Assembly: GCA_027625915.1 (NCBI GenBank)
Contig: JANTQA010000015.1
Coordinates: 8,647,001-8,711,000 of the forward strand
DNA: 64,000 nt
Source of the DNA: Anaeramoeba flamelloides
Taxonomy: Eukaryota > Metamonada > Anaeramoebidae
Direction of reading: 5' to 3'
Positions 31,621-44,065 of the stretch are shown piece after piece; within the stretch, counting starts at the first letter, position 1; every line of letters starts with the position of its first letter. A program made the position numbers and the translations under genes. Below the pieces are notes generated by a model. The model did not search any database. It was not told where the DNA came from and was given only the letters and a program-made list of their open reading frames with translations.

Positions 31621-34040
31621 TCTAGAAATAATAATAAAACACGTTTTATAAAATTCTCTGTTGCAATAGGAAATATTGAAACACCGTTTATGGAACATTT
31701 CAAATACTGTTGTTAAAATAGCCTGTATGGATTAGGTAAAATCGAAATACAAATTCATAATCAAGTTTCTTTTTTCAAAAAAGATAAACAATGAAATGAT
31801 CAAAGGAACTAGCAATAAACAATAAGTAAAGATGGTGTTGGTTTCTTAATGTTCTAATATTAAAATTGAAAAATCGAAAATTTTTAAAGGATCAAATTGT
31901 GAAATTTTTCAAAAATACTTCATTTCACTGAGGAAAAAATGAGAAAAATTTGAAAAAAATAGAAAATATTAAGAAATAATTCTAACAAATTCAATTCTAG
32001 ATTTAAAATTTACAAAAAATCTCAAGGATTTTATCTTCAAATATGATTTAAATTGGGTATACTCAAATAAACAGAATTAAATGTTGTGATTGAGAAACAA
32101 AAATAAAATCAAAGTACTGGAATAATTGGAAACGCAAGTTTTTGAATCTGAATATAGCTAAAGTTTACTACTAAACTGAAAAATCTTGTTATTCTAAATA
32201 GTAAAATTCAAGTTTATTTTAAATGTTGTTTTTAGTTATCAGAAGCTTTCTATTTGATCAAAAAGGTGGAAGAATACCTTGAATAAATTATTTAATAAAA
32301 AGTAGAATTCTTACCTTTTCGAAAAATATGATTGAAAATTATTTATTTATCCAGTCATTTTCTAAAAGTGGGTCAGAAAGTTTTCAAATGTGTAACCCAA
32401 ATTGCTCAAAGAATAAATCAAATAGTTTGAGTAACATATTTGATAACTTTTTTTCCCTTATCTTTTTAAAATTGTTACGTCTGTAAATGTCTCTCTAAAT
32501 TAAAAAAAAAATCTAATATTATAAACCAATTAATAGTATAATTTGAGAAAAACAATTTCCAAATTAGTATAATATATTTTTGCCTAGCGAGTATCGATAT
32601 TACATTAAAAAATTTCCAAAACAATTTCAGATAATAAAAAAATAGAAAAAAATAATCAAGTACAAGTATAAAAAATGGTTTCAATTTTGAAATTTTTAAA
32701 ATACTTTTTTTTTATTCTAATACACATCTAAACAATTTAAACACGTGTAATACATACATTATAACTACTACAATTTGGCTGAAAAAGAGTTGATATATCT
32801 AAAATTAACTCTATATTAAAATATAAATAATTTCACAAAATACTTATTTTATATTATTAGATTATTACTTCAAAATAGGACTTATTAGTTGGGATTGTTA
32901 CTTTTCCGTAAATTACTGATTTTTTTACAAACAAATATTTGTTATCAAAATACTTATTTTTTTGCTAATCAATACTTTTTTTGTCTCCTAATAAAAAGTT
33001 TTTTTTTTATGTGAAAAAGTTGAGGTTTTTATGGGAAAAGATAATGTTTTTTGGAGAATAACACACTTGGAAAATGAGGTTTGTTGAAAAAAAAACTCAA
33101 TTTATTTGAAGATCATTTTTTTTTTACAGATCCACAATTAAAAAATAAATTTTATTTTGTAAAATATAACCAAAATAAAAGATTTAATAGTATTTATTGA
33201 ATATCTTTATTTGTACTGTTAAATAAAAATAAAATAGAGGAAAATAAAAATACTCTATGGACATAATATTTAAAATTCAAAATTTAGACACAAAAAAATA
33301 AATAATAATCAATCGAAAAAAAGGGTAATGAAATTCTGAATATAAAAGTTTTTTTAAAAAAGGATGTTTTACCTTTAAAAAATAAATTCTCAAGAAGAGA
33401 GAGAAATTTCTGTTAGATTTAAGTGATCAATTAAAAAAAAAATTCAATCTTTCAAGTTGAAATATCCGCCAAATGTAAAATTATCAAAAAAAAAAAAGAA
33501 TAAAAATAATATTAAAATTTTTCAAACAATCTTCTATATTTATCTTTGTAGGGTTCTTTATATGAAAAGGCTTTTGAAAATTGAAATATCCCTTTAGTAT
33601 TCCAAATACTTTTTAATATTGTTTAACTGGTTACAACCAAATATAGAATTTCATTAAAGCTCATAGTATCAAGAGTATTTGATTTCCTGAGTAACATATT
33701 ATGTAACCATATATTGAGAAATGAGAATTTACCTTTAGGTTTTTATTTGGGTTGATGATAAGGAGAGATAAATTTGACAATCAAATCAAAATAAAATTCA
33801 ATAATTGTAAGGATCTGATTGATTTTATTTATCAAAAGTAAACTTTCTATTTTTTCTTTTAGAAAAAATAAATAAAAAGTATTTTTAAACTTAAAAGTAA
33901 ATGATCATATAATTTTCATTCTATTAAAAATCAAAGTTTCCAAGGCATTAATCCATGGAAAAAATAACATGCTTTATAAATACTAAATATCTTTTAATGA
34001 AAAATTAACCTCTTTGAGTTTGTAAATTATTTTTGGGTAA

Positions 34041-34090
<50 letters not shown>

Positions 34091-34663
34091 ATATGTGCCC
34101 CTACAACCAAAAAACACTCAAACTGAAAAACTGATCAAATACCTTCCATTAATACAATTTAAAAAAACTAAATGAAAAAATTATAATAAATAAAGTTTCA
34201 ATATAACTTTTTCTTGAAAAAATTTTTTACCAAAATGATTTAATTCACACTTGAACTTATGTATATTTTTAGATACACTATCTTGTTTTAACTCATTTAC
34301 TAAAACAAATTCTAAATTATGGGAATTTTCTTTTCACAAAAGGGACTAATTTGGTCTTCAAATGTTTTTTTTAATTTTAAATGGTAAAATTAAAAAAAAG
34401 TTAAACTTAAAAGATAAACTCTCTGGGAAAAGTATTCTAATTTAATATATTAACTTATTCTTTGATTTCAAACTTACCTCAACCCCAATTTTTCAAAAAA
34501 AAATAAAAAAGTGCACATTAATTTCAAAAAATATTTTTCATATTCCAAAGGTTGAGAGTGTTTTTATTCTAAAAAAATTTATTCCAGTGGTTAATTGAAT
34601 TAAGTTATAAGGTTGTTTTTCGAAAAATATTAATCATAAAAAAATAGTGCTTAATTGTATTAA
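31621..34663. other. AT-rich spacer
   Basis: No gene is recognised. A segment at about 32700-32800 (TTTAAACACGTGTAATACAT, then ACAATTTGGCTGAAA) loosely repeats one at about 28738-28790 in the strumpellin intron. A mixed (AT)n(GT)n microsatellite lies at 34040-34095. Confidence 0.45.
34040..34095. repeat. (AT)n-(GT)n microsatellite
   Basis: About 18 AT dinucleotides followed by about seven GT dinucleotides. Confidence 0.9.
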
Positions 34664-36176
34664 GGACATATCTCTTAGCACCCCAAATAACCTAAAAACA
34701 TTTCAAACAAAAATTTTAATTTGAAATGTTATCAAAGGATAATAAGGTATAGAATTAATAAAAAATTATCTTAGAAAGAAAATTTTATAATTAAAAATTG
34801 TATAGTTGTTTAAAATAAAAAAATAACTTGAAAAAAAATTTTCAACATTGGTTATTTTTTTTTGGTTATTATGATTTTATTATTTTTTCCAAATTTTGTC
34901 AAAATAAATTTTTTTTTTTTTTTTAAAAGTTTGTCTAAACATCAAAAACCTCTTAGTTTTAACATTTAAAACACATCATACTTTACTGGAAATTTTTTTG
35001 GGGCCCTTTGCACCCCAAAATTGCCTAAAATGCTTGATTAAATAATTTATTCATTATAAAAGATATTATAACATCACATAGAAAATTTGTTTTATCTACT
35101 GATTACTATTCAATATCAATATCTATATTAGATTCTAAATAATTTAAAATATAAAAAAAATATAAATTAAATTAGAAAAAAAAAATCAAATTTTTTTTTC
35201 ATTGCAAAATTTTACAATTTTTTTCAACAAGATTTTTTTTCAATTTTAAATGATTTGGCTTAAAGTTCGAGTCAGATTAATAATTGATTTTTTTTTTTTA
35301 TTTTTTACAATTTTTTAATTTTTGACTTTTTAAAATCTAGACATAAAATAAACAATATTATTGAATTAGAGACCATATATCAGAACTTATTTAACAAGAT
35401 CTGGATTAATTTATTAAGGAAAAATCCAAATAATGCAAATATATTATTCAAATTTTTTACCAATAACAAAATGCAATAAAAAAAATTTGGTTTCGGAGAT
35501 TATTTTATTATATTGGAATAATATTTAAGAATTATTTTTTATTTTATTTAAATTTAGGTATAAATATTTTATCGATTAAAAAGTAATTTATATTTGTTTT
35601 ATTCCAATTTAATAAATTGAAATTATTTTACATTTTTTTTTTTTTTTTTTGATTTTCAATTATTATCTATTGCTTAAATAAAAGTTTTAGAAAATTAATC
35701 ATATTAAAAATTTAATTTTGGCCTAAAGAAATAAATTTCATTTTTCTCTCAATTGGATATTTATTGAAATTTTTTCTAAAAAAAATCATTAAATTTCAAA
35801 GTAATTTATTATTTTTATTTATTTTTTTTATCATAAAATTAGCAAAATTTTTTGGTGGTTATTATTAATAAATTAATGTGTTGAGTTTTGAATTACTATT
35901 AATGTAATAAAATTTCCGATTTAAAAAAATAAAATAAAAATAAAAATCTTTAAAAAAATGTAAAAATGAATAATTATTTTTTTTTTTTTCAATTTCAAAA
36001 AAAAAATCAATAACTTCACTTCTTTATCTTTGAACTATTTTGACTTTTTATTATAATTAAAATCTGGATTAAAGACAAATAAGAAAATTAATATATTAGT
36101 AGATCAATATCATTTTAAATCTAATTTAAAACACTTGATGAAATTTAGGCAAATCCGGGGTGCTAAGGGATATATA
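34664..36176 (+). mobile_element. Non-coding element, family F, copy 2
   Basis: About 1.5 kb bounded by inverted ends: ATATCTCTTAGCACCCCAAA at the left and CGGGGTGCTAAGGGATATAT at the right, each preceded or followed by a GCCTAAA/TTTAGGC-like stretch. An internal TTTGCACCCCAAAATTGCCT (about 35006) repeats the end motif. The first ~720 bases match 17880-18602 in reverse. No reading frame of note is found in any of the six frames, so this is a non-autonomous element of unknown superfamily or a composite of two. Confidence 0.65.
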
Positions 36177-37117
36177 TATCATAAAAAAGAAAATAGGAAG
36201 AGGAGGGGGAGAAAAAAGAAAGAAAAAAATAAAAAGAAAAGAAAATAAAGAAAAGAAGACAAATAGTGTTAAGAAAAAAAAGAGAGAGATGAGGGGGGCA
36301 GTAATGATGCAATGAGGATATTTTTAATTGTTTTGATCTGATCTTGATCTATTATTGTTTATTTGTTTGTTCATATTTTAAAAAAAATTAATTTTGAAGA
36401 TCAGCTTGTTGTTCCAGAAAAGTTATCAACTTATAAATGTTCATCTTATGAAAAGAACTTAGTTAATATAATAACTTGGAAATTCTGAAAAATTATGAAT
36501 ATTTAAAAAAAAATTTTGTGTTTAAAAAATAAACATTTTTTTTTCAAAAAATTGGGTTGTTTAAATGTCTTTTTCGGTAGAATTAACTTTTTAGGTTGAA
36601 TTGGCTTTTTTTCGATCGAATAAATTTTCGCAAAAAGGCAAGTTATTCGCAAAATAATTGTCATTTGAAAGGAATAATTACATTATCGTGTATTATTGAC
36701 TTTTTGGGAGGAAAAGTCGATTATATTCTTAAAAATAAAACGAATTAACATTTACGCAGTACTACTCATAATTAAATTTCTTTTTTCTTCTTCTTCTTTT
36801 TTTTTTTTTGTGTCAACAAATAATTATAAGTTTATACTGTTTGAGTTTTTTACTTTGATCCCAAAACGAAGACAAATTCTCATTTCTAATAATAAAACAG
36901 GAAAGGATATATATATTCATTGATAAATATTTCCATAAATTTATTTTAAAATAAACAATTTATATTCCAGTTTTTTGGTTTATTATTAAATTTCAAATCA
37001 CCTATGGATAACGTTTATCTATTTTTTTATAATAGGCCTTTGTAATAATAATAAACACAATAAAGTATTGAATAATTTGCAATTAATGTTTAGTGCGTAA
37101 AAATCAAGAATTATTTG
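36177..37117. other. Polypurine tract and spacer downstream of the LRR/BTB gene
   Basis: Directly next to the family F element, 36182-36296 is almost entirely A and G on the plus strand, including GGAAGAGGAGGGGGAG and GAGAGAGATGAGGGGGG. The rest is AT-rich with no gene. Confidence 0.5.
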
Positions 37118-38362
37118 TTATTTTTTTTTTGTATTTTGTAAAAATTTTTTCCGGAGTTCTTTAATTTTATCTCGTAAATTCGAATCTTCACTTAACTGGT
37201 AATATTCTATTGCATCTTCTAATTCGTCTAAAATGTTTAAATTTATTTCTGAAGGCTCGATTTCATCAATATATAGATATTTGACAAGAACGCGTATTGT
37301 TTGTGCCGATTTTCCGGTATAATCTCTCACGTGGTTTTCACAGTTCGGAACATTTATAAACATCCCGCGGTATAAATCCGATCTGGCCTGCAATATTAAT
37401 TTGTGTGCCTTTATTTGCTCGCTGCCAACTTGTATGATGAAGTCTTTAGAATTTTGTTCATTTAATAACCGGTCCAAATCTTGTATCAAACCTTCTCTTT
37501 CAGATTTTTCAGAAAAATTCTGGATACCCAATTTATTAGCAATTCTTTCAACAATAATTTCATTTTCATCTGGGAAGCCAGAATATACCCAACTCAGAAA
37601 ATCCAAAACATCTTTTTTATAAAATTGTCTTAAGGTTCGAATGAAATGTTGATTAATTTTAATACCCGTGCGGCATTCTACCAATATTCTATGAAATTTG
37701 ACAGTCCCATCAATTAATTTCACTTGCGTATCGGTACATTCCTGTCTATTTAATAATTTTAGCATATCATTAAAAATTGATTCATTAATTTTTTCGTTCG
37801 TGTCCAACATTTGATTTAATTTATCCAATAACCCATTTGGAATTTCCGAAATATTTTTATCATAATCATATTCATACTCGTAACCATACTTGGACTTGTA
37901 TTGTTTCTTGTCATTATCATCATCTTCTTCTTCGTCGTCGTCGTCATCATCATCAGAAGCACAATTATTCACTAGGCTGCCATCATTTCCGTTATTAAGA
38001 TGATTAAATGTATTTAAGTTGCTGTAATCAATTTGAAAACGATCATTTAAATTGTTATTATCATTGTTTGGTTTTATTGTATTTGAAATTAAATTTTGTT
38101 GAAAATTTTTTTTCATCGATTTATTTAATTTTATTTCATTCTTAAAGCTATTATTGTAATTATTATTACTGTTGTTGTTGTTTTCATAATTTATTAATTC
38201 ATTATTAATATTGTTATTAAATAGATTATAATTAAAATAATTTAATTGATGAGTGTTATTATTCAAATTATAATTAATCTCATTGTTTGTTTCCATTTTC
38301 GATAAATTCAATTCCAAATCCAATTGTAAATCCAAATCGACAATTGAATTATTATTATTATT

Positions 38363-38424
<62 letters not shown>

Positions 38425-40645
38425 CTGAATTTAAAAAATTATTATTAGAGGAATTTAACAAAATATTATTTTCTTTTTCAATTTCTATTCTAACCCCACT
38501 TTTTTTATTTGATTGCTTTTTTTTTGAATTATTTTTAAAACTACTATCGCCATTATCTAAATCATCATAATTATTAGAATTTATTGAACCATTTAAAATT
38601 TCAAAACTATCATCATCATCATCATCATCATCATCATTGTCATGTTCATCGGAATTGGAATAGTAGACATGGACATCATCGTCATCATCATCGTCATCGT
38701 CATCGTCATCATCATCATCATCATCATCGTCATCATCAAAATCTTCAGAAACTTCTGAATTATCAGAATCTTGAATGTCACTTTCGTCTGATTCATTTTC
38801 AAATAATGAAAGGTCAATTAATGTCGAGTTATTTTCCATTACTTTAACTAATGTTTCCACTTCTTTCATACTTAGCAAATTTTGCCTTAGATCTAGAGAA
38901 GTTAAAGAGGAATTATCTTCTAAGGCGTGTATAATTGAATTTACGTGTCTGCCCAATTGACAATCGTCTAATTCTAAACTTAAAAGGGTATCGTTTTGTC
39001 TTAGCATATTAGCTATTGCCTCCCCCCCATTTTTCCCAAATACATTGCCACCAAGCGAAATGGATCTGACTAGACAGTCCTTTGTGTTTAAGGATCTAGC
39101 TAAATCGATTATACCAGAATCTGAAATTGAAGAATTATTTAACGAAATCTCGCGTATTCCTGATCCCTGTATTAATGCCTTGGCGATCATTTTGGCACCG
39201 TTATTCGAAATGCCATCATTATTGTCAAAATTTATTGAATGGAGATTCCCGCTGTTTTTTTGTAAGCCTTGAACAATTCCCTTGCACCCTGTATTACCAA
39301 AGCTTAAGTTTGACAAATTAATTTTTCGAACAATTTGATTTTCACCGATCATTAAGCCTATTGCACAAATCCCATCGTCATGAATTTTGTTGTCGGACAA
39401 ATCGATATGGGTTAAGGACTTGTTTGATATCAGGGAATTGGCAAGTGCAATTGCGCCGAGATCGCCAAACTTGCAATTTGACAGGCATAGCATTTTTAAA
39501 GTTGAATTCAATTGCAACCCCGTTGAAAGCTTAATTATCCCACGATCATTCAAATTGCATTTCCTTAACGACAATTCTAGAAGCGAGGTATTAGTCTGCA
39601 AAGAGTTTGCTAATGAGTTGATGGACTTATGAGTAAACCCATTCTTGCCCACGTTCAAGTGCTTTAATACCGAATTAATGGAGAGAGATTTAAATAAATT
39701 GATTGCACCAAGATCACTAAAGTTATTTCGGTAGACGTTCAAATTCAAGAGGCCCTTGTTGGTTTCCAAGGCCTTCGCGAGGCAATTAATGCCAAGATCA
39801 TGTATAAAGTTTTTGCCCAGGTTTAGCTCAATCAGCGACGATTGCTTTCCCGTCAACACCTTTGACAGAGACTCGGCACCAAAATTGCTTAGTGAGTTCT
39901 TATAGAGGTTCAGCTCCCTGAGTGTTTTGTTTGTTTTTAAATGCTCTGCAAAGTGGTTAAAGGCAGAATCCTTGATCTCATTCTTGCCAATGTTCAAAAT
40001 TGCCAGTCCTGAATTGTAGCCAAGCGACTCAAATAACGTAAACGCAGCCTTGTTTGATAATTTGCAATCATACAGATTCAAATCCATTAAAGTCGAATTC
40101 ACCCTCAGCATTTCTGCAAAGGAAATGCCCCCAATGTTTTTTAATTTGTTTTTCCCCAGGTTTAGGCTCTTTAAAACGGTGTTGTCCTGAATGGAATTCG
40201 CCAGCGACTTGGAACCAACAGCGCCAATTAAATTACAATAAAAGGATGTCTCCCTGAGCAGCGTACAATTCAAGAGATTTGCAAACTCGATTAGCCCAAT
40301 ATCAGAGATGTTATTAAAGTTGATCGACAGATCAATCACAGTTTTGTTTGTTTTCAGCACGTTACACAGCACGTGGAATTCACGATCATTTAATTCATTA
40401 GAGCCCAAATCTAAATAGGTGATCGAAACATTCGAATGAAGCGCCTTGAAAATACTGAATTTTTCATCGGGACACAAATTCTCTTCTCCTAAAAAACAAT
40501 TCACTAACGTTGAATCTCTCCTTTCAATGCGATTAATGAGTTTTCGAATTTTTGGCCTTAATTTGGGGGCTTTGGTTTCGACATAATTAAGATCAAGATT
40601 CGTTTCAAATTCTTCGTATTCAATGCCAGTCGGTAATTCGTTCAT
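37118..40645 (-). CDS. Leucine-rich repeat protein with two C-terminal BTB domains
   Basis: 1175 residues, intronless. Residues about 70-615 are around twenty 28-residue repeats of the ribonuclease-inhibitor/NLR type (LDLGSNELND, LNLGKNKLKNIG, LNVGKNGFTHKS). Residues about 637-680 hold two Asp runs, about 742-765 an Asn run of over 20, and about 905-920 another acidic patch. The C-terminus carries a divergent BTB-like region (about 970-1035: VKLIDGTVKFHRILVECRTG, FLSWVYSGFPDENE) and a clear BTB/POZ domain (about 1066-1150: DFIIQVGSEQIKAHKLILQ, ARSDLYRGMF, VKYLYIDEIE). BTB domains dimerise or recruit cullin-3, and LRRs bind partners, so a substrate adaptor role is plausible but inferred. No nucleotide-binding NACHT domain is present. 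I know no exact counterpart in animals or fungi. Confidence 0.85.
38349..38421. repeat. Trinucleotide (GTT)n encoding polyAsn
   Basis: More than twenty GTT/ATT triplets on the plus strand read as AAC/AAT (Asn) on the coding minus strand. They lie inside the LRR/BTB gene and are likely to vary in length. Confidence 0.9.
38607..38740. repeat. Trinucleotide (CAT/CGT)n encoding polyAsp
   Basis: Two blocks of ATC/GTC triplets encode two Asp runs in the LRR/BTB protein on the minus strand. The mixture of GAT and GAC codons suggests the run is selected as protein and is not a young slippage product. Confidence 0.85.
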
Positions 40646-42468
40646 TGAAATTTGGGTTTTTTTTTGTTTTTTTTTTTTTGGGTTGGATTCTCAACAAGTC
40701 TTTTTGTTTTCAGAATTTCTCTTTTTGAAACGAAAACAAAGTATTCTTTATTCCTTTTGTTTTGGTTCTTGATTTTTGTTTTGGGATGTGTTTGAGAAAA
40801 GATCTTGTAAAAGTTTTTGAAAAAAATGATTGTTTTAATATTTTAATAATTTTGAGAATAAAACAAATCAAGTTTATAATATTTAGAGGGTTTGTTGATG
40901 CAACTATTGGATTCTCTTGTCTAAATTAGGTGTATAACTTTCTATTTTTTATTTATTTCTAAATTAAGGTTTTTTTTCTGATGATATGTATGTTACAATT
41001 GAGAGATCTAATAACTCTTAATTATTTTTTTTCGAAAGGTAATGGAGTACCTATTTTCAAAAATACAATTAAAATTGACAAAAAAACCACTTTATCAACT
41101 TTAGAAAAATGAATTTTCATATTGAAAAGAAAATTAATTTTTTACAAAGAAATTTTCAATAAAAAGATTCGATTTTTTTTATCTTTGGATTTTGGGATCA
41201 AATTACATCAAGAAAAAATTTACCAAAAATATTCATTTTTATGAAATCTTAGTTTTAATGAATTTGAGAGTATGTGTGTAGAAATAATTTTGCAGATTGT
41301 GTCTTATTTTAAAAGAATCTGAATAATAAATCAAATATTTGAACATTGAAAACCACTATAAAATGATCGTTTAATTTATTTTCACAATATTTCTGAACTT
41401 TCTTGAAATTTAAAAGATTCATTAATATTATTTTTCAAATATAAAGAGATAAACAACAAACTTTTATTCTTAAAATCTGTTGTTTGAGAATATCCTCTTT
41501 TTTTTTCCAATTATTAAATTAAATTGATTGTTTTTGTTTGAAAATCTTGAGAAAATTTGAGAAATAATAATAAAGTATATTTCTAAATTTAATTATTGGG
41601 TTATAAAACCCCCTTGTATAATTAAGATGGGGTTATTACTTATTGATTCTAAATAATCAAATTAAAAGGTATTTATTTAGATTATAAGTTGAATTTTAGA
41701 GATTTTAAAATTTGATTTTGGGAGAATTGCGAATTTAGTGTTTTCATTGTTTTTCTCGGGTTTTTTTTGTAATATATAGAAAAATTGTTTGAAATTGTTC
41801 TTTGAATCAAAATATTTGAACTCTTCATTGTATTAGTAAAATGATTTTTTACTGTTTAAAATATTTATTGTATTTTTTTTTTTGAAATTTAGTAGATTTT
41901 TTAGACTGTGTTATTTTATAAACTTTTTGGTTTTATTTTTTTAATAAATTTTTGTAAATTTCATATATATATATATATAATAATAACGTTTCTTTCTTTA
42001 TTCAAAAAAAAAAAAAAAAAAATGAAATTATTTGATAATCTGTTGAATTTATAAATTTTCAAAACTGGGAAAAAATGTTTTTTATTTTTTAAAACAAAAA
42101 TTCTCTTCAAAAACTATCATTAGATATGAGTTTGGTTTTTTAGTTATTGGATTTTTACTTTATTTTTCAATTTTAAAATGTGATAGGGTTTTTTTCCTTT
42201 GTGGATTATCTATTATATTTACAATATTCTCGTTTTTAGGTTACTATTTTCCTTAGAAATCCTTGCTTGTTTTTAATTATAGAATATTTGAATATGATAG
42301 CTATACATTATAAATATAAAAATTAATCATATTTTGATTAAGGTTTTGCTATACTAGAGTGTATTCCATTCTGTTTTTAACACCACGTATCAAAACCTAG
42401 GATTGATACTTTTGTTATACAATAAAATTACTTTTTCCTTTTTTCAAAATTAAAAAAAAAAAAAACTC
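40646..42468. other. Upstream region of the LRR/BTB gene and spacer
   Basis: AT-rich; the first ~100 bases carry the probable promoter of the minus-strand LRR/BTB gene. An (AT)n run is at 41964-41980. No gene is seen. Confidence 0.4.
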
Positions 42469-42990
42469 TTTTTCAAAAATTGTGACTCACCTGAAATAAT
42501 AATTTGAAAAAAAAAAATTATCCTTTAGTATTCAAGAAAAATTAATAACTAAATCTGACTTTTAATTCTCTTTTAAGTCATTCTAAATCTATAAAAGCCT
42601 GATATAGTAAAAAAAAAAAAAAAAATAAAACCAAAAACTAAAAAAAAAGTGAGTCACAATTTTTGAAATGAGCATTACCGATTTTTTATTACTGAACTTT
42701 CACTGTAAAAAAGTTGAACAACAAGATTTTTTATGAATAATTAAATCCATTTTAAAAGACATTACATAGTCGAAATTTTCTAAGTGATTATTTGTCTTTT
42801 CGAAGATCTCTTTTTTTTTTTCGACTTGATTTTTAGAAAAAAAAACAAAAGAAAATAAAAAATTTGCAAAATTAGAAAAAATGATTCTGATCCAAAAATT
42901 TGAATATATTTTTTGTTAAGAATACTGGAATAAACCCACAAAACAACTCCCATTAACATTATAAAGTGAGTCAAAATTTATGAAAAATAG
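42469..42990. mobile_element. Repeat family I, copy 2, with a tidy inner MITE
   Basis: Aligned with 22711-23385. At the left, TTCAAAAATTGTGACTCAC (42471 on) is perfectly mirrored by GTGAGTCACAATTTTTGAA (about 42650-42668), defining an inner element of about 200 bp. The homology to copy 1 continues to AAAGTGAGTCAAAATTTATG near 42985, so the full unit is either longer or consists of two adjacent elements sharing the same end type. Confidence 0.65.
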
Positions 42991-44065
42991 TTTAGTTTGA
43001 TTTATTAATTATAAATAATGGGTTTTTTTATCAATATTTGGAATTGAATGAAAAATGTTAAATTAATCTTGTATACATACAATCATAAAAATAAATTTTA
43101 TAAAAATAGGAATGTTTTTATAATACCCATAAAATAATAAATTTTTATGATTTGAAAAGAAATAGAAAATGATGTTTTTTATTTTATTATTCAGATATCA
43201 GTAAAAGTTCCAAAATGAACCTTGTTGTTTTTCTCGATCATTACCCTAAGAATTTTACATTTTTAAATTTTTAAGAAAATCTATTGATTTATTTGATTAA
43301 ATTTACTTCCCTATGGATCTCAACTGTTCTCTGATGTGTATTATTCTATTTATTTCTTATTTATTGTTTGAACTCGATTTAAAGATAATTGAGATTTGTA
43401 AAAATTTACAATAAGCCTTTCCCTGAAACAAAAGTCTAGTTGGAATATTTTCTCTTAAATGCTAATGGTATAAATGTTACAAACAAAAAAATATGAAATA
43501 GAAGCATTCCAAAAGAATTTTTAATTCCCTCCGTGTTGTTGATTGCAAAATAAATTTCTAAACTGTCAATTCAGCTTTCGTACAAAAAATAATATTAATC
43601 AAAAGAATTCATACAAAAGTCAAAGTTCAAATTTCTAAAAATAAAAATAAAAAAACAAATAATGAAAATAATGAATAATTAAAATGAAAATCACCAATAG
43701 GTAATTATCTTCTTAACAATCAAATTCAATGGTATTGGTAAGTTGAGAGGTGTGCTCTTTTGTTTGAAAAAGAGTTTATTTTGATAAAACAAGTAGATGG
43801 AAATTCTTTTTGTTGATTAGATTGAAAATAATATAATGGGTTATTCTTAAAAATTAATTTGTTTCTTCTATCAATAGATCTTGCTTTTCTTTTTTAGGTT
43901 CTATTAAGGTTCCCAATTAAAAACCTTGTTTCACTTTTTTTCCCTGTTTTACTTTTTTTCCCGAATGGTTAAGCTAAAAAATCGAGTAAATCAAATAAAA
44001 TTCAAAAAAGTTTCCGATTAAGAAAGAACCCTCAACCAGCAAAAGTCAAAAGATATTTATAGAAA
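42991..44065. other. AT-rich spacer
   Basis: No gene or clear repeat is recognised between the family I copy and the 3' end of the next minus-strand gene. Confidence 0.4.

Noticed and set aside
38283-38570. PolyLeu frame on the plus strand
   Set aside because: It is the complement of the polyAsn region of the LRR/BTB gene.
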